A stretch of DNA of 64,000 nucleotides from Rhododendron vialii (GCF_030253575.1 NC_080568.1:21971501-22035500), one strand, 5' to 3'; positions 1-11,619 are shown, counted from the first letter of the stretch. Program-made: numbers and translations. The notes: generated by a model from the letters alone, not told the origin.

Positions 1-11
1 TTAGGAGGGAA

Positions 12-2390
12 ATGGCAGAAAACGATGATTGGGTGGTAACAGTGAAGGAAGAATTGGAGCGAATGGCACCATTAGCCACTATCGGAGCTGCAGAAAAGCC
101 GCACTGGGACAAGCGTTCAATATACAGAATCCCGGAGTCTGTCATGGACCAAAACATGAAAGCCTACAAGCCTCATTTTGTCTCGTTTGGGCCTTACCAT
201 CATGGCGACTCTCATTTGGCACTGATGGAGGAGCACAAGCACCGCGCTCTCCTCCATTTTCTCAAGAGATCCAATAAGCCTCTCGAGTCCTACGTCAACT
301 CTCTAGCCGAAGTCGCTCAATGTCTTAAAGACTCGTACGAGTCACTTGATCTTGTTTGGGAAAGAAACACCAATAGGTTCTTGCAAATGATGATTGTCGA
401 TGGCTGCTTTATGATTGAGGTACTGCGTAACTTTACGAAGGCAACGAATGATTACGCTGACAGTGATCCAATCTTTAGTAATCATGGGAAGCTCCACATT
501 GTGCCTTATATCAGACGAGACATGCTTATGCTTGAAAATCAACTCCCTATGCTTGTTCTCACCACACTTCTTGCCGTTGAAAATGAGGAAACTAAGGTCT
601 ATCATCTTATATCTCATTCCCCTTATGTTGTTTGCTTTGGATTGATTGATCTCCTAAATTTTTGCATTATACGACATACATAATAATTTGATATGATTGT
701 CAATGTCTGGGAGTTAGGAGTTTGCTTCTCCTAATATCTTAAGTTTGAAATCTCTTAGGGGAACATAAACTGGCTTTGAGACCAGAGTTATCAAAATAAA
801 GTAAGAGCATCTTCTCATCTGGGCTCATGTGGATGATTGGAAATATTTATTTTTAGAGTCCCTTAGTTATATCAATCCTTTAATAAAGAACCATATTAAT
901 CGGGACATTATTTTGCAAAATAGTATGCTAACACAAGTACCAAATCAGAATTCATTGATGTCAAGGGAAATGTGTTGCGATACGATAGTGTCTGTATTCG
1001 ATTAACATGATCTTTGAACTTCGTCAAGAGTTTTTAAAATTGAAAGATTTGGACAATCAAAGTGAGCACGAGAAGTGCTCTCGTGCTCACTCATAACTGG
1101 AACCGATAGAGTCGAGGCCCCGTTCCATGACGAAGAAAAAGTATTTATTTTTTAAGAAGACAATTTCAAGCTCAAAAATTATGAATTTATTGAAATTTAA
1201 AAATATGCAATATGGATCTTGTTTGAAAGATCTCATCAAGATCTTTTATATGATGCAAAAAAAATTAAAAAATTATTTTTCATTTACATTATTTTTGAGT
1301 TTAAAAATGTAAAATAAGCAGTTTATATTTTAATTAAGAAGGTTCCTGGAACGGGGCCTCAGATCCTATAGGAAAATATACAAATTGATCGTGCATAAAT
1401 GAAGTCATTTTTCTAGCTTATTAATTCAGACGTTAAGAACAAGATTTTATAGTAAAGATGTGTACTTGTTTTTAGGGAAAATGACGGCCAATGACATATT
1501 TTTATAATTAATACCTTTCAAGAATATGCTAAGAACAATTGTTAATGCTGAAAATGTTCTTAGCGGGTATTAATTATCAAAACACGTCATTGACCGTCAT
1601 TTTCCCTTGTTTTTAACTATATGTGCAGAACGATGAGGAATTTTTGAACAAACTCATTCTGAAGTTCTGCTGCCGCAACGGGTTCTCACACAAGGCCCGC
1701 ATGGGCAAATGCTTGCACTTACTCGATGTGCAAAGGAAGATCCTCCTTGGGGAAGACACAAGCGAGACAAAAATACATGAAGGCGGAGGCGGCGAGAGAA
1801 AAAACGACAAAAAGGGAAAAACAGACAGTGAAGCAAGTGCTGGAGGCATCGAGATCATCCGGTCCGCAAAGGAGCTCCACGAAGCCGGAATTACTTTCAG
1901 CACAAGCAGTACCCAAAGCCTCAAAGACATCACCTTCAAAGGCGGAAAGCTGAGGCTCCCGCCCATCGTGGTAGAAGACACTACCGCGTCTATGTTTTTG
2001 AACCTCATCGCTTTCGAGCGGTTCCATGTCGGGGTCGGGAACGCGGTCACCTCTTACGTCTTTTTCATGGACAGCATCATTGATAGTGCCAAGGACGTCA
2101 GCCTCCTGCACGACGAAGGCATCATCCAGAATGCCCTCGGTAGCGACAAAGCCGTGGCCGCACTCTTTAATTCCATTTCTAAGGACGCAACACTCGACCC
2201 GACCAGCAGCCTGGACTTGGTGCATAAGAAGGTTGATAAGCACTGCAACAAGACGTGGAACAAGTGGAAGGCGAATCTCAAGCACACCTACTTTAGGAAC
2301 CCTTGGTCGACTTTCTCTTTCGCAGCGGCTATCTTGCTTTTCGTGCTCACTATACTGCAGACAATATTCACCATCTGGCCATCCAAATGA
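12..2390 (+). CDS. DUF247 (UPF0481) gene A, two exons, intact
   Basis: Exon 1 is 12-596 (195 codons) and exon 2 is 1629-2390 (253 codons plus TGA), giving 448 aa, usual for the family. The exon 1 donor reads AAG|GTCTAT and the acceptor GTGCAG|AAC; both are phase 0. Exon 1 has the DUF247 signatures VSFGPYHHGD, MEEHKHRALLHFLKR, DGCFMIEVLR and RRDMLMLENQLPML. Exon 2 carries GKCLHLLDV, GGKLRLPPI, FLNLIAFER and a final hydrophobic anchor (FSFAAAILLFVLTILQTIF) before a short tail, as in plant DUF247 membrane proteins. The first ATG sits 11 bases into the window, matches gene C's start, and follows an AGGAGG-like leader, so the promoter lies outside. A lysine/glutamate/glycine-rich linker near residues 235-265 differs sharply from gene B. 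Biochemical function is unknown; in grasses DUF247 proteins are linked to self-incompatibility, but nothing here shows that role. Without splicing, exon 1 would read on to a 223-aa N-terminal form. Confidence 0.9.
1114..1360. mobile_element. MITE in intron of DUF247 gene A
   Basis: A 247-bp AT-rich insert bounded by the inverted repeats GAGGCCCCGTTCCA and TGGAACGGGGCCTC. It is absent from the introns of genes B and C, where the flanks join directly. The exact target duplication is unclear (TCG on the left against TCA on the right). Its termini and interior resemble the element at 48218-48453, which has a TTA duplication, so I place it in the PIF/Harbinger-type (Tourist-like) group. No coding capacity. 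Confidence 0.8.
1475..1606. mobile_element. Mutator-type MITE, 132 bp, next to the intron acceptor
   Basis: Near-perfect inverted repeats of about 40 bp begin GGGAAAATGACGG and end CCGTCATTTTCCC. The nine-base direct repeat TTGTTTTTA flanks it at 1466-1474 and 1607-1615, the length expected for Mutator-like insertions. The right copy of the duplication lies in the pyrimidine-rich tract just upstream of the gene A acceptor at 1628. Confidence 0.88.
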
Positions 2391-2537
2391 TTCTCCATCG
2401 CTCTCCGTCTCCTCCAATGCTTTAAGCAGATCGATCCAAGTCTGCCTTCCCATCGACTTGGCTAATTTGCATTATTTACTTTGATTGCTTGCAAAATAAG
2501 GACCGTGTGAGTCTATTACAGTGTGCTGTGTGTTTTC

Positions 2538-2543
2538 AATAAA
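2538..2543 (+). terminator. Poly(A) signal of gene A
   Basis: AATAAA about 150 bases after the gene A stop codon, in the context TTCAATAAAGTGTTTCC. Gene B has the same context at the matching place, which supports use as the 3' end signal. Confidence 0.65.
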
Positions 2544-3356
2544 GTGTTTCCCCAGGTTGGTAAACAAAAAGAACTTGTTTACAGAGGAGGTGCAAACGTG
2601 GGGTTTGTCATGTTTGCATCCCTCCATGTGTGGGCCCCATCGCCATATGTTAGGCTATAAGTAAGGTGTTAGGCTATAAGGAGCTTTGCCTTGTCTTTGC
2701 ATTAATTAAGAACTCATAAACTTCCTCTGCAAAATGAATCATTAGTTATGGCATCGTGTCTTTTCTTTTTCTTTTTTCAAAATAACAATTACTTCAATGA
2801 TAACAAAAAAGAAAAAAGAAAAGGTACACAAGATATAATCACCTAGAAGATAGTATTCATCTTTAATTAAAAGACTAGAAAACTGGAAAGGAGCGTAACC
2901 TTTCTAGGTACAAATACCTAGACGACTGCTACCTCTTGTATTGATCATCCTTTTCTCCCTCCAACGTACAAAAGGAAACTCGCACCGATAAAACACATAC
3001 TTCACCCTAAGTTTCGATGGAAGTCCAACCGAAAAATAAAAAAAATAAAAAATATTAGTTCGCACTTTTGGCAATTAGGCTTACATTCAAGGGCCGGGTA
3101 ACATTTGGGCTGGGCTTACATCGCATATTGATGACACTTGTATACATGTATCCAAGTCTATCCAATTAGTAATTTACGGGCTGGTCTAGTTTAGGAGGTC
3201 CAATTCCCTTGAAGTACAGGCCCTAATTAGAAAAAGTATGGGTAAGGATTTCTGATTTTTTGTCCCAAAATTGCCCCCTCCTTCCTGAATCTTAAACACA
3301 TCTCTATCTCCTTTCCCCGCCTTCTCTCCTCCTTCAACGCAGCCACCACTGCCGAC
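2544..3356. other. Intergenic spacer without a recognised gene
   Basis: AT-rich DNA downstream of gene A. A short direct repeat (GTTAGGCTATAAG, twice near 2648-2681) and an A/G-rich run near 2805-2825 are visible. I see no sustained coding frame. The pyrimidine-rich stretch at 3280-3350 abuts the first bases of CACTA element 1. Confidence 0.5.
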
Positions 3357-5334
3357 GACTACAACAAATTACACAATTCCCGACTAAAATTGCCGACTAA
3401 AACAATTTTGGTCGCCAAATATTAACCAATTAGCGACTAAATATAAATTAGTCGGTAGAAGTGATAATTATTCCTGACTAAACATATTTTAGTCGCTAAT
3501 CATTTGTTTTTGCGGACTAAAAGTAAGTTTAGTTGGGGAAAATTATTTTTTAACCAATTTAAAAAATCAATTAATAAAATACATTTTCCCGATTAATTGT
3601 TGTGGTCGGTATTTATTCATATTAGCCGACTAAAAATACATTTAGTCAGTAAAAATCATTTATAAATCATTTAAAAAAATCAATAAATAAAATATATTTT
3701 CCCGACTAATTACTTTTGTCGGTAATTATTAATTTTAGCCGACTAATAATATGTTTAGTTGGTAAAAACAATTTTTTACAAATTTGAAAAATCAATAAAT
3801 ATAATATATTTTCCCGACTAATTATTTTGGTCGGTATATTGATTTTAGCTGACTAATTAGAAGTTTAGTCAGTAAAAATCATTTTTTACGAATTTAAAAT
3901 ATCAATAAATATAATACATTTTACCTACTAATTAGTTTTTTCCGACTAATAATAATTTTAGTTGGGAAAATATGCATTTTTCACCAATTTTAAAAATTAA
4001 CAAATGAAATAAATTTCCCGACTAATTTATTTGGTCGGGATTTATATATTTTTGCCAACTAATAATAGGTTTAGTCTGGAAAAAATAAACTTTTTACGAA
4101 TTTTTAAAAATCAATAAACGAAATATATGTCCCGACTAATTAGTTTGCTCGGCATTTATTTATTTTTGCCGACTAAAAACAATTTTAGTCGTGGAATATC
4201 AAAATTTTCCCCCTTTTTAAAACTTTCAAGAATGGAAATATTTGTTTCGACTACAATGATCACAATGCAACTTTCCCGATCAAAACCATTCATTTTTTTG
4301 TCCTTCTTAATCATAAGTTTTTCGTAAAATTTTGGCTTGATCAGGTTAAAGTAGCCCCTTTATCGGCACACAAATTCTTAAATTAAAAACAATTCTTGTT
4401 TGATTAAGTGTCTACCCATATGGGATTAAGTTCATTTTTGGTACAAATGATCTTATTCGTATTACGTCAAAGATAGATGATTTCGATTGCCAAGAAAGAT
4501 CTCAGGCGAGACTCATTTAGTGCATTATAACACTTAAACGTCTCCGAACGCATTAAAAAACTTTCGATCATGTGGTCGCTGATATCGAATGATCTTCGAT
4601 TTTGGTGACAATACTACAATCGGTAAGATGTGAAATCCTAACGATTCAGATCGAGCATATAAAAAATGACTCGATAGCTACCTTTGCAATCTATACGTTT
4701 GATTTACTTGATAATCAACTAAGCCTTATGTTGTATTCATTGTTATAGTAGCCGCACGATTGCAAGACCATCATGACGATCGAGACCGTTGACTTTGTTG
4801 CACTTGTGGAATTATTTATTCTCGAAAATTTGCAACTTGACCAGATTTAGAAAACCCATTTATCGAGACATGAACTCATTAGAAAAATAGGATTTTCCTT
4901 TCGATCAATTGTCCAACGAAAAGTTATCAACTATAATCTCGGTAAGAAAGATACAACCCATAAAAAAATTAAAGATATATTGTTTTGATCGCGCAAAAAG
5001 ACCTCAAGCGAGGCTCAGGTGGTGTGCTATAAGACTTTATTGCTTTTGGACACAATAAAAGTTTTTCGATCGTGTGGTCGCTGATATTGATCTTTGATTT
5101 TGGTGACAATAATATAATTGGTAAGACATGAAATTCTAACAGTTCAGATCAACCATTATAAAAATATTCATAGCGATAAAGTTTGGAGTTTGTATGCAAT
5201 GGTGACGCAATTAGAGCCCACTAAATATTTTCCCTTAAATCCGAAATCAGACAATTGTCCATTAAGTTAATTTTAGTCGGGGACATTGTATATTTTTTTG
5301 CTCCAATTAAATTGAAATTTTCGTGAAAAAAATG

Positions 5335-6700
5335 GCGGCATTTTGATAAGGGGCTAGCTATTTGCAACCACAAATTTCCTATACGTAGCATGTTCTAAAA
5401 TTAATCACTTTCGAACAAAAAAGTCCTTAAAAAAATGGACAAAAATACCCTCAATAAAACGACATCGTTTTAGGTCATCTTCCTCCCTATTCTTTTTCCC
5501 CAACCCATCTCCCACCTACCAGTCTCCTCCACCACATACACTAGCAAACCCCCCCCCCCCACCTCCATAACCGCCGCACCACCACCAGTCATTGCCACAC
5601 CACCACCACCTGCTATGGACAAATCAATTTGGCCTGCTTCCCTCCTGTTGTTTATCACCTTTTCGATCAAATTCCCCCAAATCGTTACCAATGAACAGAA
5701 TCAAAATTGAAAACTGTAAAATCTGGAATTGAGGTCTAGTTCCACTCAATTTATAAACTTACAGAGGTCCAAGAAAAGGAAAATCACCCACCACTGCCAC
5801 TGCCATCCAACCCCCATCACCACCTCCACCGAAGCTCCTCCGAAGCACGGTCAAATTGCGAAAATTGAATCGCCCACCTCCGAAGCTCCATTGCCAAGAT
5901 CTCTCATGATTTTCTCCATTTCTCTATCGAGAGAGATTGATCGATCAAGAGAGGGAAAGAGATGGACCTTGTGCATCTGAAAATTTCAAAAAAAATTCCC
6001 AACATAATCGGATACACATTTCTAAAAAATTTAGACAATTTCAGATTTTAAAACTTGAAAATGTTTACAAATTTCAGATTCTAATACTCGAACACTTTAT
6101 AATGCATACTGAGGATGCGTCATGTATTTTTTTTTTTGTTTGTTAAAAACGCAGATTATGACTGTTAAAAATGCAAAAAATACAAATTCCGAATGCGTCA
6201 TGTTCCGCAGAACGAATTCACGAAATGCGCGATCAACATCGCGCATTTTGCTAATGTGCGATGGGATTGGGTTCGTCGGCGAAGAAATGCGTGATAGTTA
6301 GGTTGTAGTAGAGGAGAGAACGGGGAGAAGGGTGGTGATGGTGGGTGATGCACAGTTGGTCGTGGTGTGGTGCGGTGGTGGTGTGTAGTTCTGGTGGTTT
6401 GAGGGAGAGGAGAAGAGGAGGGAGAAACTGATGACAACAGGGAGATAGAAGGGGAAAAGGGTGGTGATGGTGGTGTTGGTGCTTAACAGTAGAGGAGAGA
6501 ACGAGGAGAGAGAGAAGGGGGAAGGGGGGGAGGAGGAGGAGGAGGAAGATGCATGTTGGGTGGGAGGGGTATTTTTGAAAGTTTAGGGATATTTGTTATA
6601 TAGAAAATTGTTTTAAGATTTGTGGGTTAGGTTTAGAACAGGTTAAGCTTAGAAATTTTGTGGTTGTAAATAGTCGGCTCCAAATGAAACGGCACCGTAT
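5335..6700. mobile_element. Inverted-repeat insert nested in CACTA 1
   Basis: The sequence around 5354-5410 (GCTATTTGCAACCACAAATT and on) reappears as its reverse complement around 6605-6685 (AATTTTGTGGTTGTAAATAG), at roughly 75-80% identity over about 60-80 bp. The 1.3-kb span between holds C-rich and G-rich purine/pyrimidine blocks and no convincing gene. This looks like an old terminal-inverted-repeat transposon; family and target duplication could not be resolved. Confidence 0.5.
6223..6248. repeat. Short perfect hairpin
   Basis: AAATGCGCGAT, a four-base CAAC loop, then ATCGCGCATTT: an 11-bp perfect stem within the insert at 5335-6700. Function unknown. Confidence 0.6.
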
Positions 6701-7139
6701 AACCACGCCTGCTCTAACCCACCCCTCGGTTTCGTCACTCGCCCAAATGAACGGCAATTTTCTCTTCCTCACATTTCCCCTCTCCCGATTGCGCTCTTTC
6801 TCTCTCCCCGCTACTCTCGTCAACAACGACAGCAAAATCGACAACGGCGGTGGAAACGAACAACTCGACGACAGCACCAAAATCCTTTGGGTTTTCCGGT
6901 TTCGGTATCTTCTGTTCTTCTTGTTTGGTTTGATTTCACGTGAAAGGAAAAACTTTTGGAAAGCCCTAACATATAGTAATCTGTCTTATCAGACAAGACT
7001 TGTTGGGCTTTTGAATTCTAATAGTGGGTATCGTGTGGAAGCCTTTGTTTTCCCTTACAAAAAAACTCTGATTAGCTGGAATTTTTTTTTGGGTTTCTTA
7101 GGGACAGATCTGTGAGGCTAGGAGTGGGCAAGACAAAAT

Positions 7140-7870
7140 AATCTGATTGGCTTGTGTTGAAGACTTTGTATGGTATTCATGCTCTTCTATACTCGAATCT
7201 ATGATTTTATTGTTCAATTCCATACTTGGCATGCAACTAGCACTGAATTGAATCCATGAGAGAGGGTTTTAGAGGTTGGAGTTGGGTTTAATTCCAGGAA
7301 ATTTGTATATCTTATGAATATGCTAAACTATGTTTTTGACCGAGTTGAATCTGTCATGTATTTGAGGAATTTTTATCATTGATGTGCCAATTGTGTTATT
7401 TTCTGGTAATTTTACTGGAGATGCCTCTATGTGTTTAGCATATGCTGTAAAAATTTCAGAATTTTATATGAGGTGAGGAAAAAGATCAAAATCATGCACC
7501 AAACTGCTGTCAGCTGTCAGATTCGTGTATGTGCAGACAGCACCGACACGTCTTGAAGAAACGAACATATCTCCTAGCTCGGGTATCGGTTTTACGTACC
7601 GTTTCTTGATTCTGAAACTAGATTTACATACCTTTTTGAATATGTAAGGTTTGTGCCTTAAATCCTTCTAGGCAAAATCAGCTTTTGTTCCAAAGTTAAT
7701 GGTTTGGTAATTCTGGAAATCTGGGCAGCTTTTGGAGCTATGTTTTTCATCAATTTTATCATAGTTGAATGTGTTACTGACTATGGGTTCGCATGGGTTT
7801 TAAACCTTGGTCAATTGGTGATGTTTTGGTGTTGGAATCATTGGAAAATATTGAGTATGTGATTTTTAAT
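7140..7870 (+). repeat. Intron-like module shared by CACTA 1 and CACTA 2
   Basis: This stretch aligns by eye with 32540-33235 in element 2, same orientation, about 80% identical. Shared landmarks are GAGAGGGTTTT, GTGCAGACAGCAC, TTCTTGATTCTGAAACTAGA, GTAAGGTTTGTGCCTTA, and AAATCTGGGCAG followed by TTTTGGAGCTATGTT. It has no open frame and looks like intronic or repeat DNA carried by both elements. Confidence 0.7.
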
Positions 7871-8631
7871 GAGCTTTTGAACACATTTATGGGTCACTTT
7901 TTCTACACCAAAACAGAAGATAGAGACTTTAGAGACTAAACTGTGGGCTCGTGAGAAAACAATAACCTCGCAAAAAAATCCAGTTTAACCGGACATCATA
8001 TATATAGATATAATGAACCACTTATAGCTCAAAATTACATTTGCCTCTATTTTGTAGTGTAGAAAATACCGTTTGTTCATGTATCTCTAAATGAATTGTG
8101 AAATTGATTTCTTAGGGAGGTATTGTTCTCTGCAGCATCTACAATATGGACAGTTCAAATTTGTCGTTGGGCAGTTCAAATTTATAGTTGTATGTCCAGG
8201 ATAGGACCAAAAAGTAATGAAGTAGGATATGGAGGGGAGCTGAACCCCAAGGAGTCTCAGGGGGAAAAAACAGATAACCACCAGGTACAATGAAGTAGTA
8301 CATCCAATTCTATTAGTACATTCAATTCTGGTAATACGACATTTCTAGTTGGATCCATCAAACGGTCACTTTCTTTTGTTTTGGTAAATTGTCTATTGGT
8401 CACTTTTGCTCCACTAAAAAGAGGACAAGTTAGAGAGGAAATACTCGTGGACTGCTTGTTACGTTCCCTTATACTGGATACGAATCTGCTCTTTTGTTCT
8501 CAGACATATTAGTCTTGTGTGTGGCTCTCTTTCCTTATCTCTACCTAAACCCCCCCATCTCTTTTTCCAAACACAAGTACATAAAATGAGCATGCCAAAA
8601 GCCAAAAAAGAAGGATTAATCGTTCAATATA

Positions 8632-8832
8632 ATGCGTGCATTATCTCTAAATTTCTTCCCTTCTGTTAGTCTTTCGAAATCAGTGTTAAAACCAAGAACC
8701 ATGTCCGAAGAAAGGAACGAGAAGCCGGAGGAACAACAACGGCAACAGTGGCCCAAACTAAAGCTACCGGAGTTGCTATACACGGACATGATTAGGAAAC
8801 TACACGAAGTGATATGGCAATATGTTGATTAA
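8632..8832 (+). pseudogene. Short exon-like fragment, family not recognised
   Basis: From the ATG at 8701 it reads MSEERNEKPEEQQRQQWPKL, then a leucine-rich stretch (KLPELLYTDMIRKLHEVI) before a stop at 8830. The acidic/glutamine-rich start followed by an amphipathic helix looks like the first exon of a host protein cut off after about 40 residues. It lies between subterminal repeats of CACTA 1, about 250 bp before the GDPDL exon, and shows no GDPDL similarity, so a second donor gene is possible. A chance frame cannot be excluded. Confidence 0.35.
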
Positions 8833-9085
8833 AAATAGTTTTCCCTTTAGTTAACTGTTTGTTGGATATGAATTAACTATCTTGATTTCCTCTCCATGCC
8901 ACTGCTTCCTGTAATTTTATTTTACCAGCATTTATGTTAGTTTCTTGTTCAATGTTTCCATCTCATGATAGCTTATTGCTGACATATTTGTCCTGCTGTT
9001 CCATCACAAAACTGAATTTTATTGAATTGGTCTGCCCGTTTGGGTTTCTCGATCGACTGACTTATTTATTAGTTTGCTTTTGTAG

Positions 9086-9377
9086 GCAATGCACCTTTGG
9101 TAATAGCACATGGAGGCTTTTCAAGGCTGTTTCCCGACTCCAGTGAAGCTGCCTACCAGATCATCGGACAAGTTAGTTTAGCCAATGTGATCTTTTGGTG
9201 TGATGTGCAACTCACAAAAGATGCAGCTGGCGTTTGTGCTCCAAATCTCAACCTTGCGAATAATACTGACATCTCAAGTATTTTCCCAAACCAGAGCAAT
9301 ACGTACTCAGTAAATGGGGTATCTATACAGGGATGGTTTTCTGTGGATTTCACTCAAGGAACTTGCAAGTGTAAATT
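9086..9377 (+). pseudogene. Captured exon of a GDPDL (SHV3-like glycerophosphodiester phosphodiesterase) gene
   Basis: About 97 uninterrupted codons between an acceptor (TTTGTAG at 9079-9085) and a donor (GTAAGT at 9378). The translation has IAHGGFSRLFPDSS, WCDVQLTKD, and NGVSIQGWFSVDFT, the arrangement that opens the first GDPD-like domain of plant GDPDL/SHV3 proteins, which are GPI-anchored wall-associated proteins. Known relatives mostly read IARGGFSG, so the histidine is a deviation. No flanking GDPDL exons (signal peptide, second domain, GPI tail) are visible. The fragment lies inside CACTA 1, which fits gene capture by a Pack-CACTA element. The family match is from memory; exon identity is fairly secure, expression is not. 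Confidence 0.75.
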
Positions 9378-9894
9378 GTAAGTGTGGATCTTTGCTTGTA
9401 TCTCTAATAAGTTTCATGAAGTTGAAGTACCTAATATAAATGACATTCTTTCTGCTCTTGACTGTATTTTTTAACATAAGGGATGACCTGTAGTATTGTA
9501 TAACAGTGATAGAACTCTGTGTAAGCACAACCCTTAACCCTTCATATACCCTGTGTAGTACAAATATGTTAATCAGCATTGTGAATAATTTGAGGCAATT
9601 GAAATAATTCTATAATAACATCACCCGTTCTCCATGTGACTGCCGTTAGTTTCCTCATGTAGATACCAACTTTGATTTACCATTACCTTATTGTGGCAGG
9701 GAATCTCTACTCTTGGGTAAAGGTAAATTATACCTTTTTAGATGTGTTATTTCACTCGTAAAATTTCCTACTTTTTATGAATTTGTTTATAACTCAGTGT
9801 TTAGATCAACCTTATCCGCAATTCGACTAATTATACTGTACTTTACCGTGACATAACATAGCCCCTGATGGAAGACTTACCAGTTCTCTAACAA

Positions 9895-9995
9895 AGGCGA
9901 CGCAAGGAGGAGCAGGAGGAGGAGAAGAGTCAACTGGAGGAAGAGCAAAAGCAACGTGAGGAGGAACAAAGGCGACTTGTGAGGAGGAACAAAGG
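9895..9995 (+). pseudogene. Coiled-coil coding scrap
   Basis: A stretch of glutamate, arginine and glutamine codons (RRKEEQEEEKSQLEEEQKQR) without a clear start. It resembles in composition the charged coiled-coil tail of the Transposase_24-like remnant in CACTA 2 at 31829-32160, so it may be the same part of a transposon protein. Too short to be certain. Confidence 0.35.
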
Positions 9996-10483
9996 TAAAT
10001 ATTTGTTGGCCCTTTTAATCGGGAAAAAATAAAAACTCATCTCTTCTGTATCAAAATTGTTATCAAAGTTTTTTTTTTAAAAACTTACATGTTCTGATAA
10101 TGTTGGGGCAAACCTCATGAATTCTTGGTACCAGTTAGTTTGAGAGACATGTAACAGGAACATAGTTTTTTTTTTATTTATTTATCGGCAACAAGAACAT
10201 AGTTGTGAGGATCAACTCAGTCCTAATGCTTCTTGGGCTTCCTCCAGATTCTCCTCAAAAGACTCGGACACTTCCAATATAGAAATAGTACTTGTATTGG
10301 CACTCTTTGTTGGCTTTACCGAACAAAGAATCTTTTATGCTTCATGAATAAGTTGTAGTTTTTATATCAATCTCATAGTCCATTGAATTTGATGTACTTG
10401 ATGTTTGATTATTAGCTAGTGTTAGTATTTCATTTTTCCTGTGACAAAATTTTGAAATTGCTGTTGTGCTTTTGTGGTTGCAG

Positions 10484-10636
10484 ACTTGTCCTCTTGGTGA
10501 AATGCTTGAAAAGGTCAAGATCGGAGGATGATGGGTGCATAACCATCTGAAGGAAGTTAGAGTTCGTGGATTTTGTGGGAGCAAGTCTCAGATCGAGTTT
10601 GCTATGCACTTGGTGAAAAAAGCTATTGATTCTTGA
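10484..10636 (+). pseudogene. Terminal-exon-like fragment, unknown family
   Basis: After an acceptor (GGTTGCAG) the frame runs 51 codons with one internal TGA, and ends KSQIEFAMHLVKKAIDS before a stop. The internal stop marks it as decayed. It lies near the right subterminal repeats of CACTA 1, so it is probably the last exon of a captured host gene; I do not recognise the family. Confidence 0.35.
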
Positions 10637-11345
10637 ACAAATGGTAGTGTGACCATTAGAGTGAATCTTGTTTTTTGGTCATCCGTTTATTGAAGTAGAA
10701 CTTTTTAGTATTTTGCGGTCTAAGGGTTTGAATACATTTTGTTACGAAACCTAGATTTTTTTATTTTTCCATTGTGGTTGGACGCGTTATTTTGCGCTCT
10801 AGGAATTTGGATACAAGTTGTTTAAGTATTTGCTGGACACCTCTACTTATGAAAGCTTGTATTTATTTTTTGGAATTTTTATTTTGTATTAATTGCATTA
10901 GGTTGGCAATTTTGTGGATGTAATGATTGTTGGTTGAAATATACAGGGAATAATTATGTGAAAAAAATTTGTAGAAAATTCTGGAATGACAAATTGGTAT
11001 GGAATATTTTCCGACTAAAGTTTAGTCGGCAATAGACCACAAATTAGTTAATTCGAAAAGACATTTGCCGACTAAACAATTATTCGGTGATAATTAAAAC
11101 ACATTTCCCGGCTAAAGTTTTGTCGGCAATAAGCCATAAATTAGTTGATTCGAAAAGACATTTACTGACTAAACAATTAGTTGGTGATAATTGAAACACA
11201 TTTCCCGACTAAAGTTTAGTCGGCAATAGGCCACAAATTAGTTGACTCAAAAGACATTTACCGACTAAACTATTAGTCGGTGATAATTAGAACACATTTC
11301 CCAACTAAATTTTAGTTGCCAATAAATCACACATTTACCGACTAA

Positions 11346-11572
11346 ATATCCAAAGGGAAAATTACCGGCAGGAGGCGTGGACCAAGATTAATCACCAATA
11401 GATGGTCTCGACTCTTAAAATCACCACTTTCATGACACAAACAAAATTATTCACCAAGACATGGTATGAGAAGTTGAATTGACAATTATTTCCTCCCTTA
11501 TGTACCAATAAAATCCCTAACCCTCATTCCCCTCCCAAATCCCCAATCGTCTCCTCACCGACTCTCCTCTTT

Positions 11573-11574
<2 letters not shown>
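11346..11574. other. Leader-like host DNA left of the Athila element
   Basis: This flank ends in a C/T-rich stretch (CCCTAACCCTCATTCCCC and on) leading into the CT microsatellite. Together with 24292-24400 on the far side it resembles the 5' leader of a plant gene divided by the retrotransposon. Confidence 0.4.

Positions 11575-11618
<44 letters not shown>
11575..11618. repeat. (CT)n microsatellite, Athila target
   Basis: About 20 CT units ending CTTTC directly before the Athila LTR. The DNA just after the far LTR (24292) continues CTCTCTCTC, so the element inserted within one CT tract and its five-base target duplication (CTTTC against CTCTC) is imperfect. Confidence 0.85.

Positions 11619-11619
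<1 letters not shown>

Larger units (their letters stand above)
3357..11345. mobile_element. CACTA (En/Spm) element 1, gene-capturing, right end lost
   Basis: The left end reads ACTACAACAAATTACACAA followed by CCCGACTAA, nearly the same as the intact end of element 2 at 28837 but with the first bases of CACTA altered. Dense subterminal repeats (CCGACTAAA, TTTAGTCGG) fill 3385-4190 and return in both orientations at 10990-11345, where they form an approximately 90-bp tandem pattern. I find no matching right terminus, so the right limit is only the last repeat. The interior holds host-derived pieces: a GDPDL exon at 9086-9377, a coiled-coil segment near 9900, exon-like pieces at 8700 and 10484, and a nested inverted-repeat insert at 5335-6700. 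Part of the left arm (about 4330-5200) matches 33540-33900 of element 2 in reverse orientation. No tnp2-type transposase is recognisable, so it is non-autonomous. Confidence 0.75.

Noticed and set aside
5470-6437. Glycine- or proline-rich short frames on the minus strand
   Set aside because: They reflect C-rich and G-rich simple sequence inside CACTA 1, not a conserved protein.
6660-7115. Open frame of 151 codons beginning MVVNSRLQMKRHRI
   Set aside because: No recognised domain; it spans the edge of an inverted-repeat insert and leader-like pyrimidine DNA, so it is probably chance.
11346-11618. Right terminus of CACTA 1 between the last repeat and the Athila element
   Set aside because: No CTTGTAGTG end or three-base duplication found; the end is either lost or beyond recognition.
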